From positions 1-47,737 of the forward strand of contig JAKOWJ010000003.1 of the NCBI GenBank assembly GCA_029781595.1: DNA of 47,737 bases, in the 5' to 3' direction. The notes beneath the pieces are model-generated. The model was not told the DNA's origin. It did not search any database and saw only the letters and a program-made list of their open reading frames with translations. The position numbers and the translations under genes are program-made. How positions within the stretch are numbered: position 1 is the first letter of the stretch; the number at the start of each line of letters is the position of its first letter. Positions 36,986 to 46,272 of this stretch are shown piece after piece. The stretch comes from Pseudomonadota bacterium. GTDB taxonomy: Bacteria > Pseudomonadota > Gammaproteobacteria > Burkholderiales > Usitatibacteraceae.

Positions 36986-38077
36986 ATGAATCGCCTCACG
37001 GCCATCGGCCTCGCCTCCCTGGTTGCCTACGGCATCCTCCTGGCGACCAAATGGGACGGCTCGACCGCGGCGGTTCCCGCCGGCTCGGGCGAGGTCTCCC
37101 CCACCGGGGCATCCGGCACCGCCGGCCTCGACACGCTCGGGCCCGCCGTCTCGCCGGTCGCCCCGCCCCGGCGCGCGGCGGCCTTCTCGATGCCCTCGCC
37201 CGCGGCCGCCCCGATGCCCGCGCTTTCCGCCGTGGCGCTGCAGTTCAAGCAGTCGCGCGACCTCAAGGCCTTCGCCGACGCCCTGCTCGCCCGCCGCGCG
37301 AGCCTGTCGAGCGAGGAGCGCTACTACCTCGCCAAGGCGCTGGAGACCTGCGGCTTCGCCACCTCGATCAACGACGACCTCGCGGCCGCCACCGACAAGC
37401 GCCGCCGGCAGTTCCTCGCGACGATCCCCGCGGGCGACCCGGAGGCCGCGCGCCGCATCGCCGCCTACGACGCGGCCGACGACACGCAGCGCTGCCTGGG
37501 CTTCCAGGGCGCGCGCATCACGCAGAAGCAGATCGACGACCTCTACCGCGAGTCGAGCGCCGCGGGCGACCCGCGCGCCCAGGCGCGCACGCTCATCGCG
37601 GAGCTCAACCAGAACCTCGGCTCCTCCGGCGGCAAGACCAACGCCGACGCCGCGCACGGCCTGAGCGCCGACGACCTGCGGCGCATCGTGGGCCTGCTGG
37701 AGACGCGCGACGCCGAGGCGATGGTGATGGTCGCGCAGTTCCTGGCGCAGCACCGGCTCATCGGCGAGCTTCGCATCGGCCCGAACGGCGAGGTGCCGGA
37801 GCCCTCCTCGCTGGTCGGCGCGTTCTCCCTGGTGGCGTGCGACTTCCAGCCCACCTGCCCCACCTTCGACCGCGAGGCGCTCCAGGCCTGCGCCTACGCC
37901 GGTTACTGCAGCGCGGGCTCGTACGAGGAGCTGTACGCCAACTTCCTCGCCTCGCCCTGGTCGTACACGCAGGCCATGCGCTACCGCGGTTTCATCCACT
38001 CCGCCATCGAGACGCAGAACTGGGGCCTGCTCGGCCTGCAGAAGCTCGTCGGCGCGCGCTCCAACGCCGCTCCCTGA
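36986..38077 (+). CDS. membrane-anchored hypothetical protein with conserved-looking cysteines
   Basis: I start at the ATG at 36986; an in-frame TTG nine bases earlier adds nothing. Residues 1-23 form a signal anchor (LTAIGLASLVAYGILLATKW). Residues about 25-80 are Ala/Pro/Ser-rich linker. The remaining 280 residues are helical, with cysteines in LETCGF, TQRCLGF, LVACDFQPTCPTF and LQACAYAGYCSAG, suggesting disulfides outside the cytoplasm. I do not recognise the family. It lies between the glt operon and a DUF167 gene on the same strand. Confidence 0.65.
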   Translation: MNRLTAIGLASLVAYGILLATKWDGSTAAVPAGSGEVSPTGASGTAGLDTLGPAVSPVAPPRRAAAFSMPSPAAAPMPALSAVALQFKQSRDLKAFADALLARRASLSSEERYYLAKALETCGFATSINDDLAAATDKRRRQFLATIPAGDPEAARRIAAYDAADDTQRCLGFQGARITQKQIDDLYRESSAAGDPRAQARTLIAELNQNLGSSGGKTNADAAHGLSADDLRRIVGLLETRDAEAMVMVAQFLAQHRLIGELRIGPNGEVPEPSSLVGAFSLVACDFQPTCPTFDREALQACAYAGYCSAGSYEELYANFLASPWSYTQAMRYRGFIHSAIETQNWGLLGLQKLVGARSNAAP

Positions 38078-38096
38078 CCGGGGCGGCATCCCTTCC

Positions 38097-38399
38097 GTGA
38101 CCCGCTGGTACCGGCGCGACCCCGCCGCGGGCGTCGTCGTGCTCGCCATCCATGCGCAGCCCCAGGCCCGGCGCACCGAGGTGGTCGGCACCCATGGCGA
38201 CAGCCTGAAGGTGAAGGTGGCCGCGCCCGCGCTCGAGAACCGCGCCAACGAGGCCCTGCTCGCGTTCGTCGCCGAGCGCTTCGGCGTGGCGCGGCGCGAC
38301 GTCTCGCTGCTGTCCGGGGAGAAGTCGCGGGAGAAGCGCGTGGCGGTGCGCGCCGGCGACGCGGACCCGGAGAAGGCCCTGCTCGCCCCCCGCGACTAG
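38097..38399 (+). CDS. DUF167 (YggU-like) protein
   Basis: It starts with GTG at 38097, 19 bases after the preceding gene. The 100-residue sequence has HAQPQARRTEVVGTHGDSLK, then VKVAAPALENRANEALLAFV and LLSGEKSREKRVAV, the whole DUF167 domain. The family is of unknown function. A palindrome, GCGGGGCCCCGC (38399-38410), overlaps its end and may help stop transcription from both sides. Confidence 0.9.
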   Translation: MTRWYRRDPAAGVVVLAIHAQPQARRTEVVGTHGDSLKVKVAAPALENRANEALLAFVAERFGVARRDVSLLSGEKSREKRVAVRAGDADPEKALLAPRD

Positions 38400-38416
38400 C
38401 GGGGCCCCGCGCCGCC

Positions 38417-39337
38417 TCAGCCCGCGAGCACCCGCACGTGCCGCACGACGCTGCGGGCGAGCGCGCGCGTGTTGTAGCCGCCCTCGAGCGTGGAGACGAC
38501 GCGGCCCTGCGCGAAGCGGTCCGCCACCTCGACGATGCGCGCCGTCACCCACTCGTAGTCGTCGTCGCCCAGCTGCAGGTGCGCGAGCGGATCCTCGCGA
38601 TGGGCGTCGAAGCCCGCCGACACCATCACGAGCTGGGGCTCGAACCGCTCGAGCGCCGGCAGCCAGTGGCGCTCCACCGCGTGCCGGAAGCCCTCGCTGC
38701 CCGTCATCGCCGGCAGCGGCACGTTCACGAGGTTGGGCGCGCGCGAGTCCGCGCCGCAGAACGGGTAGTACGGGTGCTGGAAGGTCGAGCAGAAGAGCAC
38801 GCGCCCGTCGCCCGTGAACGCGTCCTCGGTGCCGTTGCCGTGGTGGACGTCGAAGTCGAGGATGGCCACGCGCTCGAGCCCGTGGCGCTCCAGGGCGTTG
38901 GCGGCGCCCACGGCCACGTTGTTGAAGATGCAGAAGCCCATCGCCCGCGCGGGCGTGGCGTGGTGCCCCGGCGGGCGCACCGCGCAGAAGGCGCGCGTGG
39001 CCTCTCCGCCCAGCACCAGGTCGGTGGCGCGCACCACGGCCCCGGCCGCGCGCAGCGACGCCGACAGCGACTTGGCGTTCATCGAGGTGTCGGGGTCGAG
39101 GTAGGCGTAGTCCGTCTCCGGCGCGCGTTCGCGCACGAGCTCGAGGTGCGCCTCGTCGTGCACCCGCGCGAGCGCCTCGGCGCTGGCCTCGGGCGCCTCG
39201 CCTTCGGCGAGCTCGCCGCCGAACCCGGAGGCGTCCAGGGCGTCGAGCACCGCCTTGAGCCGCTCGGGCGACTCCGGGTGGTGCAGGCCCATCTCGTGCA
39301 GGACGCAGTCCGCGTGGGTGAGGAGCGAGACGGCCAT
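38417..39337 (-). CDS. histone-deacetylase-family zinc hydrolase
   Basis: The 306-residue protein has RPPGHHATPARAMGFCIFNN (tandem His125-His126), DFDVHHGNGT with the zinc ligands Asp163 and His165, VSAGFDAHREDP with Asp244, and LEGGYN. All active-site elements of the class II HDAC / acetylpolyamine amidohydrolase fold are present. In bacteria these enzymes deacetylate polyamines or small amides. The true substrate is unknown. The ATG at 39337 was chosen as it begins the family sequence (SLLTHADCVLHEMG). Confidence 0.93.
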   Translation of the reverse strand: MAVSLLTHADCVLHEMGLHHPESPERLKAVLDALDASGFGGELAEGEAPEASAEALARVHDEAHLELVRERAPETDYAYLDPDTSMNAKSLSASLRAAGAVVRATDLVLGGEATRAFCAVRPPGHHATPARAMGFCIFNNVAVGAANALERHGLERVAILDFDVHHGNGTEDAFTGDGRVLFCSTFQHPYYPFCGADSRAPNLVNVPLPAMTGSEGFRHAVERHWLPALERFEPQLVMVSAGFDAHREDPLAHLQLGDDDYEWVTARIVEVADRFAQGRVVSTLEGGYNTRALARSVVRHVRVLAG

Positions 39338-39348
39338 GGCGCGGCGCC

Positions 39349-39855
39349 CTAGAAGCTCTGGCGCGAGATCGACTTCGATCCGGTGAGCGCGGGCAGGCCG
39401 AAGGCCGGGTTGGTGTTGGGGATGCCGGCCGGAGGGGCGATCACGTAGGTGAACGTGCCGTGGCCCGCGTCCGAGAAGTCGAAGCGGAAGGTCCCCACCT
39501 GCTCGATGGCCTTCGCGGCCAGCGGCTGGGTGTACGGCGTGCCCGTCAGCACGTACAGGGCGCCCTGGTAGCTCGTCGGCGAGACCCACGTGCCGCCCGG
39601 CATCACGAACCACAGCGGCACGTAGCGCGAGCCGCCCGAGGTGGCGTCGGTGGCGCGCGGGTCGTAGGTGTACCAGACGGCGAAGAGCGCGTCGACGGTG
39701 CCGCCCGCGGGCGGCTTCTGGCGGATGCTGATGCCCCAGCCCGACTCGGACGGGTTGTACCACATGTCGGTGTAGTCGACGGTCGGGGCGACCTGGGCCG
39801 CGGCCTGCAGGGCGGCCCCGGCGGCCAGGGCCGCGAGCAAGGCTTGCGCTTTCAT
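39349..39855 (-). CDS. exported beta-rich hypothetical protein
   Basis: GGAGA precedes the ATG. Residues 1-21 are a signal peptide (ends LQAAAQ). The mature part of about 147 residues starts with YTDMWYNPSESGWGISIRQK, a tryptophan-rich motif common in exported proteins of betaproteobacteria and xanthomonads. It continues with predicted strands (LFAVWYTYDP, YVPLWFVMPGGTW and TFRFDFSDAGHGTFTYVI). There is no sorting tail. The function is unknown. It lies 11 bases upstream of the deacetylase gene on the same strand. Confidence 0.75.
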   Translation of the reverse strand: MKAQALLAALAAGAALQAAAQVAPTVDYTDMWYNPSESGWGISIRQKPPAGGTVDALFAVWYTYDPRATDATSGGSRYVPLWFVMPGGTWVSPTSYQGALYVLTGTPYTQPLAAKAIEQVGTFRFDFSDAGHGTFTYVIAPPAGIPNTNPAFGLPALTGSKSISRQSF

Positions 39856-39927
39856 TGCGTTCTCCGATGCCGGCCCGGATCCGGCGGCCGGCGCGCCCGC
39901 CGGCCACCCGGGGACGCGCGGCGCCCA

Positions 39928-39936
39928 TGCTATCCT
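39928..39936 (+). promoter_or_regulatory. candidate extended -10 promoter of the moxR operon
   Basis: TGC-TATCCT fits the extended -10 pattern TGnTATnnT and lies 25 bases before the ATG at 39962. No good -35 box is seen, as often with extended -10 promoters. Confidence 0.35.
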
Positions 39937-39961
39937 GAAACCGCACACCGGTGCGACCCGT

Positions 39962-40933
39962 ATGCCCCGCATCGGTTCCCGACGACCCGCCATGCTCATC
40001 GACTCCCGCGCCCGCCTGTCCCCCAGCCCCGTCGAGGAGGTCGTCGCGCGCGCCTCGCGCGTCATCCTCGGCAAGGAACGGCAGATCCGCCTGGCGATGG
40101 CCTGCATCCTCGCCCGCGGGCACCTGCTCATCGAGGACGTGCCCGGCGTGGGCAAGACGACGCTCTCGCAGACGCTCGCGCGCCTGCTGGGCCTGGACTA
40201 CCAGCGCATCCAGTTCACCTCGGACCTGCTGCCCGCCGACGTGATCGGCGTGTCGATCTTCGACAGGGAGAACTCCACCTTCCGCTTCCACCCCGGGCCG
40301 ATCTTCGCGCAGATCATCCTGGCCGACGAGATCAACCGCGCGAGCCCCAAGGCGCAGAGCGCGCTGCTCGAGGCGATGGAGGAGCACCAGGTGACCGCCG
40401 AGGGCGAGACGCGCCCGCTGCCCGAGCCCTTCTTCGTGATCGCCACGCAGAACCCGCTGCACCAGGTGGGCACCTTCCCGCTGCCCGAGTCCCAGCTCGA
40501 CCGCTTCCTCATGCGCCTGCGCCTGGGCTACCCGGACGCGCGCGCCGAGCGCGAGCTCCTGCGCGGCGACGAGCGGCGCGACCTCATCTCCCACCTCGAG
40601 CCGGCGATGACCGCCGCGCAGCTGGTCGAGCTGCAGCGCGCCGTCACCGCGGCGCAGGTCTCCGAGGCCCTGCTCGACTACGTCCAGGCGCTGGTGGCCC
40701 ACTCGCGCACCTCGCCGCGCTTCTCGCAGGGCCTGTCGCCGCGCGCCGGCCTCGCGGTGCTGCGCGCGGCGCAGGCGTGGTCGATGATGCAGGGCCGGCG
40801 GCAGGTGCTGCCGGAGGACGTGCAGGCCATCCTCCCGGCGGTGGTGGGCCACCGCCTGCACGGCGCGGGCGAGTCGCAGAAGGGCGGGTTCGACGCCGCC
40901 ACCGACCTGCTGACCGCCGTGCCCATTCCCTAG
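39962..40933 (+). CDS. MoxR-family AAA+ ATPase
   Basis: The 323-residue protein has Walker A DVPGVGKTTLSQTLA, Walker B ILADEINRASPKAQSALLEA, the family segment MEEHQVTAEGETRPLPEPFF and sensor 1 FVIATQNPLHQVGTFPLPES. MoxR ATPases act as chaperones for partner proteins encoded next to them, here DUF58 and TgpA. The ATG at 39962 is uncertain; ATG 39992 (MLIDSRARLSP) would also give a complete domain. Confidence 0.94.
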   Translation: MPRIGSRRPAMLIDSRARLSPSPVEEVVARASRVILGKERQIRLAMACILARGHLLIEDVPGVGKTTLSQTLARLLGLDYQRIQFTSDLLPADVIGVSIFDRENSTFRFHPGPIFAQIILADEINRASPKAQSALLEAMEEHQVTAEGETRPLPEPFFVIATQNPLHQVGTFPLPESQLDRFLMRLRLGYPDARAERELLRGDERRDLISHLEPAMTAAQLVELQRAVTAAQVSEALLDYVQALVAHSRTSPRFSQGLSPRAGLAVLRAAQAWSMMQGRRQVLPEDVQAILPAVVGHRLHGAGESQKGGFDAATDLLTAVPIP

Positions 40934-40947
40934 CCTCGCCGGGGGCG

Positions 40948-41907
40948 ATGCTCGCCGACATCCGCCAGTCGGTGGCCGACTGGATCTTCCGGGCCCGGGC
41001 CCCGGAGCCGCCGCCCGTCACGCTCGTCCAGCGGCGCATCTTCATCCTGCCCACGCGCCAGGGCTACCTCTTCGCGGCCGTGCTCCTCGTCCTGCTGCTC
41101 GGCTCGATCAACTACGCGCTGTCGCTGGGCTTCGTGCTCACCTTCCTGCTCGCGGCGATGGGCAGCGTGGCGATGCTGCACACCTGGCGCAACCTGGCGC
41201 ACCTGAAGCTGAGGCCCGGGCGCTGCGATCCCGTGTTCGCCGGCGACACCGTGCAGTTCCGCGTGGTGCTGGAGGCCCCGGCGCGCGAGCGCTTCGCCGT
41301 CGCGATCCGGCGGCGCGGCGACGACCCCGTGTTCGCGGACGTCGGGCCCGCCGGCCCCGCCGTCGTCGCGCTGCCGGTGGCCGCGACCCGGCGCGGGCGC
41401 CTGCGCTGCGGGCGCCTGGAGATCTTCACGCGCTACCCGGTGGGGCTCTTCCACGCGTGGTCCTACTTCGACTTCGGCCTCGCGGCCATCGTCTACCCGC
41501 GGCCGGACCCCGCGGCCGGCCTGCCCCCGAACCAGTCGCGCGCCGGCGACGACGAGGGCATCCCGGTGGCCGGCGACGAGGACTTCGCCTTCCTGCGCGC
41601 CTATCGCCCGGGAGACCCGCCGCGGCAGATCGCGTGGAAGGCCCTCGCGCGCGGCGACGACCTGCTGTCGAAGGAGTTCCAGGCGAGCGCCTCGGCCGAG
41701 CTGTGGCTGGACTGGCTGGACGCGCGGGCGCCCGACCCGGAGTCGCGCCTGTCGGTGCTCGCGCACTGGGTGCTGGAGACCGAGCGGCTCGGGCAGAGTT
41801 ACGGCCTGCGCCTGCCGGGCGCCGTCATCGCCCCGGGCCGGGGGGAGGCGCACCGCGCGCGCTGCCTCGAGGCGCTCGCGCTGCACGGCGAGGAGAGCGC
41901 GCCTTGA
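40948..41907 (+). CDS. DUF58-domain membrane protein
   Basis: The 319-residue protein has two membrane helices at about residues 40-75 (GYLFAAVLLVLLLGSINYAL, LGFVLTFLLAAMGSVAML). A beta-rich exported-side domain follows, then the DUF58 core with EDFAFLRAYRPGDPPRQIAW and LLSKEFQASASAELWLDW. DUF58 proteins are regularly encoded between MoxR and transglutaminase proteins and are thought to form a membrane complex with them. GGGGGCG before ATG 40948 is the likely ribosome-binding site. Confidence 0.9.
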   Translation: MLADIRQSVADWIFRARAPEPPPVTLVQRRIFILPTRQGYLFAAVLLVLLLGSINYALSLGFVLTFLLAAMGSVAMLHTWRNLAHLKLRPGRCDPVFAGDTVQFRVVLEAPARERFAVAIRRRGDDPVFADVGPAGPAVVALPVAATRRGRLRCGRLEIFTRYPVGLFHAWSYFDFGLAAIVYPRPDPAAGLPPNQSRAGDDEGIPVAGDEDFAFLRAYRPGDPPRQIAWKALARGDDLLSKEFQASASAELWLDWLDARAPDPESRLSVLAHWVLETERLGQSYGLRLPGAVIAPGRGEAHRARCLEALALHGEESAP

Positions 41908-43877
41908 GCGGGGGCCTGCCCAACGCCGCCCTCGACGTGCGCAACGTCCTGTGGCTGCTCGCGTCCATGGCCTTCGTGGTCGCGCCGCACGCCGCGCGCC
42001 TGCCGCCGTGGGTGGGCGCGTTCTTCGCGGCGATGCTCGCCTGGCGCGGGTGGATCGCCTGGCGCGCCGGTCGCCACGCCCCGCGCGCCCTCGTGCTGCT
42101 GCTCACCGCGGGCGCCGTGGCCGCGACCTTCGTGTCCTACGGCCGCATCATGGGCCGCGACGCCGGCACGACCCTGCTCGTGCTGATGGCCGCGCTCAAG
42201 CTGCTGGAGATGAAGACCTCGCGCGAGGTGGTGCTCTCCATCCACCTGGGCTTCGTGCTGGTCATGACGAACTTCCTCTACTCGCAGTCCATCCCCATGG
42301 GCTTCTACATGCTCGCGTGCGTGTGGCTGTTCGTCGCCACGCTCGTGGGCTACCACCGCGGCACGGGCCGCGCGCCCACGCTGCGCGAGCGCTTCGTGCC
42401 CTCGGGGATGCTGCTCGCGCAGGCCGTCCCGCTGATGCTCGTCTTCTTCATCCTCTTCCCGCGGATGCAGGGCCCGCTGTGGGCGCTGCCGCAGGACGCG
42501 CACGCGGGATTGTCGGGCCTGTCCGAGTCGATGACGCCCGGCAACATCTCGACCCTGATCCAGTCCGAGGCGGTCGCCTTCCGCGTCCAGTTCGACGGCG
42601 ACATTCCGCCCTACGGGGCGCTCTACTGGCGCGGCCCGGTGCTGTGGAACTTCGACGGCCGGACCTGGCGCATGCCCGAATTCACGATCGCGGGCAGCCT
42701 GGACTACGCGCGGGCCGAGCGGCCCGTCCGCTACGCCGTCACGGTGGAGCCGCACGGCAAGCACTGGCTCTTCTCGCTGGACGTGCCGGGAGAGGTGCCG
42801 CGCGGCGCGGGCCTGCGCCACGACCTGCAGCTGCGCGCCATCCGCCCGGTGGACGCGCGGCGCCGCTACGACATGGTGTCCTACCTCGACTACCGCTACG
42901 GGCTGCACCTGCCGGCCGCCTTCCGCCGCATGGCCCTCGCCTTCGACGACCGGCACAACCCGCGCACCATCGCGCTGGGCCGGCGCTGGGCCGCGGAGTC
43001 GGCGGGCCCCGTCGAGGTGGTGAACCGCGCCCTCGCGTACTTCAACGCGCGCTTCACCTACACGCTGGAGCCGCCGCTGCTCTCCTCCGACGACCCGTAC
43101 GACGAGTTCCTCTTCGACACGCGGCGCGGCTTCTGCGAGCACTACGCGGGGAGCTTCGCGCTCATCATGCGCGCGGCCGGCATCCCGGCGCGCATCGTCA
43201 CGGGCTACCAGGGCGGCGAGATGAACCCGCTCAACCACGAGCTCATCGTGCGCCAGGCCGACGCGCACGCCTGGGTGGAGGTCTGGCTGGAAGGCCGCGG
43301 CTGGGTGCGGGTGGACCCCACCTCGGTGGTCTCGCCCACGCGCATCGACGGCGGCATCAACGCCGCGCTCGGCCCCATCGGCGTCATCCCGACGCTCATC
43401 GCCGCGGACCGCCTGCACGTGCTCGCGAACCTGCGCTACGCGTGGGACGCGCTCAACAGCCAGTGGAACCAGTGGGTGCTGGGCTACAACGTGGACCGCC
43501 AGCGGCAGTTCCTCGAGAGCCTGGGCCTCGCCGTCGGCGACTGGAAGCGGCTGGGCCTGTGGCTCGCCGTGGCCTCCGTGGCCGTGGGCGGCCTCGTGGG
43601 CCTGGGCCTGGTGCTGCGCGACCTGCCGGGGCGCCGCGACCCGGCCGTGGTGGCCTGGGAGCGGTACTGCGCGAAGCTCGCGGCGGCGGGGCTCGCGCGG
43701 CAGCCCTGGGAGGGGCCCCTGGACTTCCTCGCGCGCGTGGAGGCGGCGCACCCGGCCGTCGCGGACGAGGCCCGCGGCATCACGGCGGACTACGTGCAGG
43801 CCCGGTACGGCGCGGGGCTCGGCCGCGGCGCGCTGCGGGCCCTGCAGGCGCGCGTGCGCCGCTTCCGACCCGCCTAG
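41904..43877 (+). CDS. tgpA: TgpA-type membrane transglutaminase
   Basis: The frame starts with TTG at 41904, preceded by AGGAGAG and overlapping the DUF58 stop (TTGA). The product has 657 residues. The N-terminal 190 residues hold about six membrane helices. The periplasmic transglutaminase core has RRGFCEHYAGSFALIMRAAG (Cys411), ADAHAWVEVWLEG (His455) and GWVRVDPTSV (Asp near 470). A further helix at about 552-570 is followed by a cytoplasmic DUF4129-like tail. In Pseudomonas TgpA is needed for viability and is linked to cell-wall maintenance. The substrate is unknown. Its stop shares CTAG with the converging nlpD. Confidence 0.93.
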   Translation: MSGGLPNAALDVRNVLWLLASMAFVVAPHAARLPPWVGAFFAAMLAWRGWIAWRAGRHAPRALVLLLTAGAVAATFVSYGRIMGRDAGTTLLVLMAALKLLEMKTSREVVLSIHLGFVLVMTNFLYSQSIPMGFYMLACVWLFVATLVGYHRGTGRAPTLRERFVPSGMLLAQAVPLMLVFFILFPRMQGPLWALPQDAHAGLSGLSESMTPGNISTLIQSEAVAFRVQFDGDIPPYGALYWRGPVLWNFDGRTWRMPEFTIAGSLDYARAERPVRYAVTVEPHGKHWLFSLDVPGEVPRGAGLRHDLQLRAIRPVDARRRYDMVSYLDYRYGLHLPAAFRRMALAFDDRHNPRTIALGRRWAAESAGPVEVVNRALAYFNARFTYTLEPPLLSSDDPYDEFLFDTRRGFCEHYAGSFALIMRAAGIPARIVTGYQGGEMNPLNHELIVRQADAHAWVEVWLEGRGWVRVDPTSVVSPTRIDGGINAALGPIGVIPTLIAADRLHVLANLRYAWDALNSQWNQWVLGYNVDRQRQFLESLGLAVGDWKRLGLWLAVASVAVGGLVGLGLVLRDLPGRRDPAVVAWERYCAKLAAAGLARQPWEGPLDFLARVEAAHPAVADEARGITADYVQARYGAGLGRGALRALQARVRRFRPA

Positions 43878-44830
43878 GAGGGCGGCAGCACCCGCGCGGG
43901 GTCGACCGGCTTGCCCTGGCGGCGAACCTCGAAGTGCAGCTTCACCTGGTCGGCGTCGCTCGCGCCCATCTCCGCGATCTTCTGGCCGCGCTTCACCTCC
44001 TGCTGCTCCTTCACCAGGATGGCGTCGTTGTGCGCGTAGGCCGAGAGCCAGGTCTCGTTGTGCTTGATGATCACGAGCTTGCCGTAGCCGCGCAGCCCCT
44101 GCCCCGCGTAGACGACGCGCCCCGCCGCCGCCGCGACCACGGGGGCGCCCTTGCGGCCGGCGATGTCGATGCCCTTGGAGGCCTCCGTGAAGCCCGCGAG
44201 CACCTTGCCCTTCACGGGCCAGATCCAGTCGATGGCCTCGTTCTGCGTGCCGCCGGCCGGGCGCTCCGGGACGGCGGGGCCGGGTGCAGGCGTGGCGCCG
44301 GGCGCGGTGCCCGGCGTCGCGGCCGGCGGCGCGGCGTCGCCCGCCGAGAGCTGCGCGAGCGCCTTCTCGGAGTACGGCAGGCGCTGGCCGCGCGGCTCGA
44401 CCTTGATGCGGTCCGTGTTCGCGAGCGGCCGCGCCTCGATCACCGCGGACGGCGTGGCGAGCGGCGTCGCGACGATGGCCGACGGCGGCGCGGGCGGCCG
44501 CGTGCCCGCGGGGGCGGCGAGCACGAGCACCTGGCCCACGCTCATCACGTTGGGATTCGTGATGCCGTTCCAGGCGGCGAGCTCGCGGTAGTCCAGCCCG
44601 TACTGCAACGCGATGCTCACCAGCGTCTCGCCCTTCTTCACCGTGTGCGTCGGCAGCGGCCTGGGCGCCGGCTTGGCGGGCGTCGCGGGCGGCGCCTCCA
44701 CGCGGGGAGCCTCGGGCGGCGGCGGGGCGCGCTCGATCACGGGCGCGGGCTGGCGCGTGGCGCAGGCCGCCGCGAGCGCGAGCGCGCCCGCGAGGGCGGC
44801 GGCACGGCGCAGGGGGTTGCGAATGTCCAT
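43874..44830 (-). CDS. nlpD: NlpD-type LysM/LytM lipoprotein
   Basis: The lipoprotein signal ends in LAAAC (Cys23). A Pro-rich spacer follows. The LysM domain (HTVKKGETLVSIALQYGLDY, WNGITNPNVMSVGQVLVL) lies at about residues 61-105. A low-complexity Ala/Pro linker leads to a C-terminal LytM (M23-fold) domain (DWIWPVKGKVLAGFTEASKG, YGKLVIIKHNETWLSAYAHN, LHFEVRRQGKPVDP). The first zinc-ligand segment reads GIDIAGRKGAPV without the usual His. This is normal for NlpD, which activates the amidase AmiC rather than cutting peptidoglycan. It is the last gene of the surE-pcm-nlpD unit. Confidence 0.93.
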   Translation of the reverse strand: MDIRNPLRRAAALAGALALAAACATRQPAPVIERAPPPPEAPRVEAPPATPAKPAPRPLPTHTVKKGETLVSIALQYGLDYRELAAWNGITNPNVMSVGQVLVLAAPAGTRPPAPPSAIVATPLATPSAVIEARPLANTDRIKVEPRGQRLPYSEKALAQLSAGDAAPPAATPGTAPGATPAPGPAVPERPAGGTQNEAIDWIWPVKGKVLAGFTEASKGIDIAGRKGAPVVAAAAGRVVYAGQGLRGYGKLVIIKHNETWLSAYAHNDAILVKEQQEVKRGQKIAEMGASDADQVKLHFEVRRQGKPVDPARVLPPS

Positions 44831-44837
44831 GGAATCC

Positions 44838-45491
44838 TCAGGCGATGCCGGGAAGCAGCGGCACGAAGCGCACCGGCTCGCGCTTGTCCTCGGTGAAGCC
44901 GGCGGCCGTGCGCTCGATCACGTGCAGCCGCTGGTCGTCGGTGCCGACGGGGATCACGAGCCGGCCGCCGACCGCGAGCTGCTCCTTGAGCGCCGCCGGC
45001 ACGTGGCTCGCCGTCGCCGCGCAGAGGATGCCGTCGTACGGGCCGCCCTCGGGATAGCCCCGGTGGCCGTCCGCGTGCTTGAAGCGCACATTGTAGACGC
45101 GCAGGTCGCGCAGGTTGCGCCGGGCCTTGTCCATGAGCGGGGCGATGCGCTCGAGGGTGTAGACCTCCTTCACGAGCTTGGCGAGCACGGCCGTCTGGTA
45201 GCCGCAGCCGGTGCCGATCTCCAGCACCTTCGCGGGCAGCGACTTCTCCAGCAGCAGCTGCGTCATCAGCGCGACGATGGTCGGGCTGGAGATGGTCTGG
45301 CCGTGGCCGATGGGCAGCGGCGTGTCCTCGTAGGCGCGCGAGGCGATGCCCGCCTCGACGAAGAGGTGGCGCGGGATCTCGAGCATCGCCGCGAGCACGC
45401 GCTCGTCGCGGATGCCGCCCTTCCTCAGCGCCTCCACCATCCGCCCGCGCGTGCGGTCGGAGGTCATGCCGATGCCGGCGGGCCCGCTCAT
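44838..45491 (-). CDS. pcm: protein-L-isoaspartate O-methyltransferase
   Basis: The 217-residue enzyme has [20 protein letters not shown] (isoaspartyl-site segment), [19 protein letters not shown] (SAM motif I), [18 protein letters not shown] and [16 protein letters not shown]. It methylates isoaspartyl residues so that damaged proteins can be repaired. ATG 45491 overlaps the end of surE by four bases. Confidence 0.96.
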   Translation of the reverse strand: MSGPAGIGMTSDRTRGRMVEALRKGGIRDERVLAAMLEIPRHLFVEAGIASRAYEDTPLPIGHGQTISSPTIVALMTQLLLEKSLPAKVLEIGTGCGYQTAVLAKLVKEVYTLERIAPLMDKARRNLRDLRVYNVRFKHADGHRGYPEGGPYDGILCAATASHVPAALKEQLAVGGRLVIPVGTDDQRLHVIERTAAGFTEDKREPVRFVPLLPGIA

Positions 45492-46231
45492 GTGGCGAGC
45501 CAGCGGCCGATGCCGCCCAGCTGGCCGGCGTGCGTGAGGTCCACCTGCAGGGGCGTGACCGAGACGGCTCCGCGCTCCAGCGCGTGGAAGTCGGTGCCGG
45601 GGCCGGCCTCGCGCGCCGCGCCGGCGGGCCCCACCCAGTACACGGTGTCGCCCCTCGGGTTGACGCTCTTCACCACGGGCTGCGCCTTGTGGCGACGGCC
45701 CAGGCGCGTGACCTCGATGCCCGCCACCGCCTCCGGCGGCACGTCGGGCACGTTGACGTTGAGCAGCACGGGCTCGGCCGGCGGGTCGCGGCGGATGCGC
45801 TCGACGAGGTCGCGGGCGATGCGGGCGGCCGTCCCGTAGTGCGCGAAGGCCTTGCCGACGAGCGAGACGGCGATCGACGGGATGCCCAGGAGGTAGCCCT
45901 CCGTGGCCGCGGCCACCGTGCCCGAGTAGAGCGTGTCGTCGCCCATGTTGGAGCCGGCGTTGATCCCGGAGACCACCACGTCGGGCTCGATGTCGAGCAG
46001 GCCCGTCACCGCCATGTGGACGCAGTCGGTGGGCGTGCCGTTCACGTAGTAGTAGCCGTTGCCCGCGCGGTGCAGGGAGAGCGGCCGGTCCAGCGTGAGG
46101 GAGTTGGAGGCGCCGCTGCGGTCCCGCTCGGGCGCCACCACCGTGATCTCGCCCAGCGGCGCCAGCGCCTCGTGCAGCGCCGCCAGGCCCGGCGCGAAGT
46201 AGCCGTCGTCGTTCGAGAGGAGGATGCGCAT
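45488..46231 (-). CDS. surE: 5'/3'-nucleotidase SurE
   Basis: The 247-residue protein begins [20 protein letters not shown] with metal ligands Asp8 and Asp9. It continues [28 protein letters not shown] and [20 protein letters not shown], the complete SurE active site. SurE removes phosphate from nucleoside monophosphates in stationary phase and under stress. It is first in the surE-pcm-nlpD unit. Confidence 0.97.
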   Translation of the reverse strand: MRILLSNDDGYFAPGLAALHEALAPLGEITVVAPERDRSGASNSLTLDRPLSLHRAGNGYYYVNGTPTDCVHMAVTGLLDIEPDVVVSGINAGSNMGDDTLYSGTVAAATEGYLLGIPSIAVSLVGKAFAHYGTAARIARDLVERIRRDPPAEPVLLNVNVPDVPPEAVAGIEVTRLGRRHKAQPVVKSVNPRGDTVYWVGPAGAAREAGPGTDFHALERGAVSVTPLQVDLTHAGQLGGIGRWLAT

Positions 46232-46266
46232 GCGGGGGCGTTCGCCCGGAGGTTTTTTGCTGCGGG

Positions 46267-46272
46267 ATTATA
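46267..46272 (-). promoter_or_regulatory. candidate -10 box of surE
   Basis: TATAAT, a perfect -10 hexamer on the minus strand, lies 36 bases before the surE ATG in an otherwise GC-rich stretch. No convincing -35 box is seen at 16-18 bases. Confidence 0.4.

Noticed and set aside
43874-44830. Active M23 endopeptidase
   Set aside because: The first zinc-ligand His is missing and the gene sits in surE-pcm-nlpD, so an activator role is more likely.
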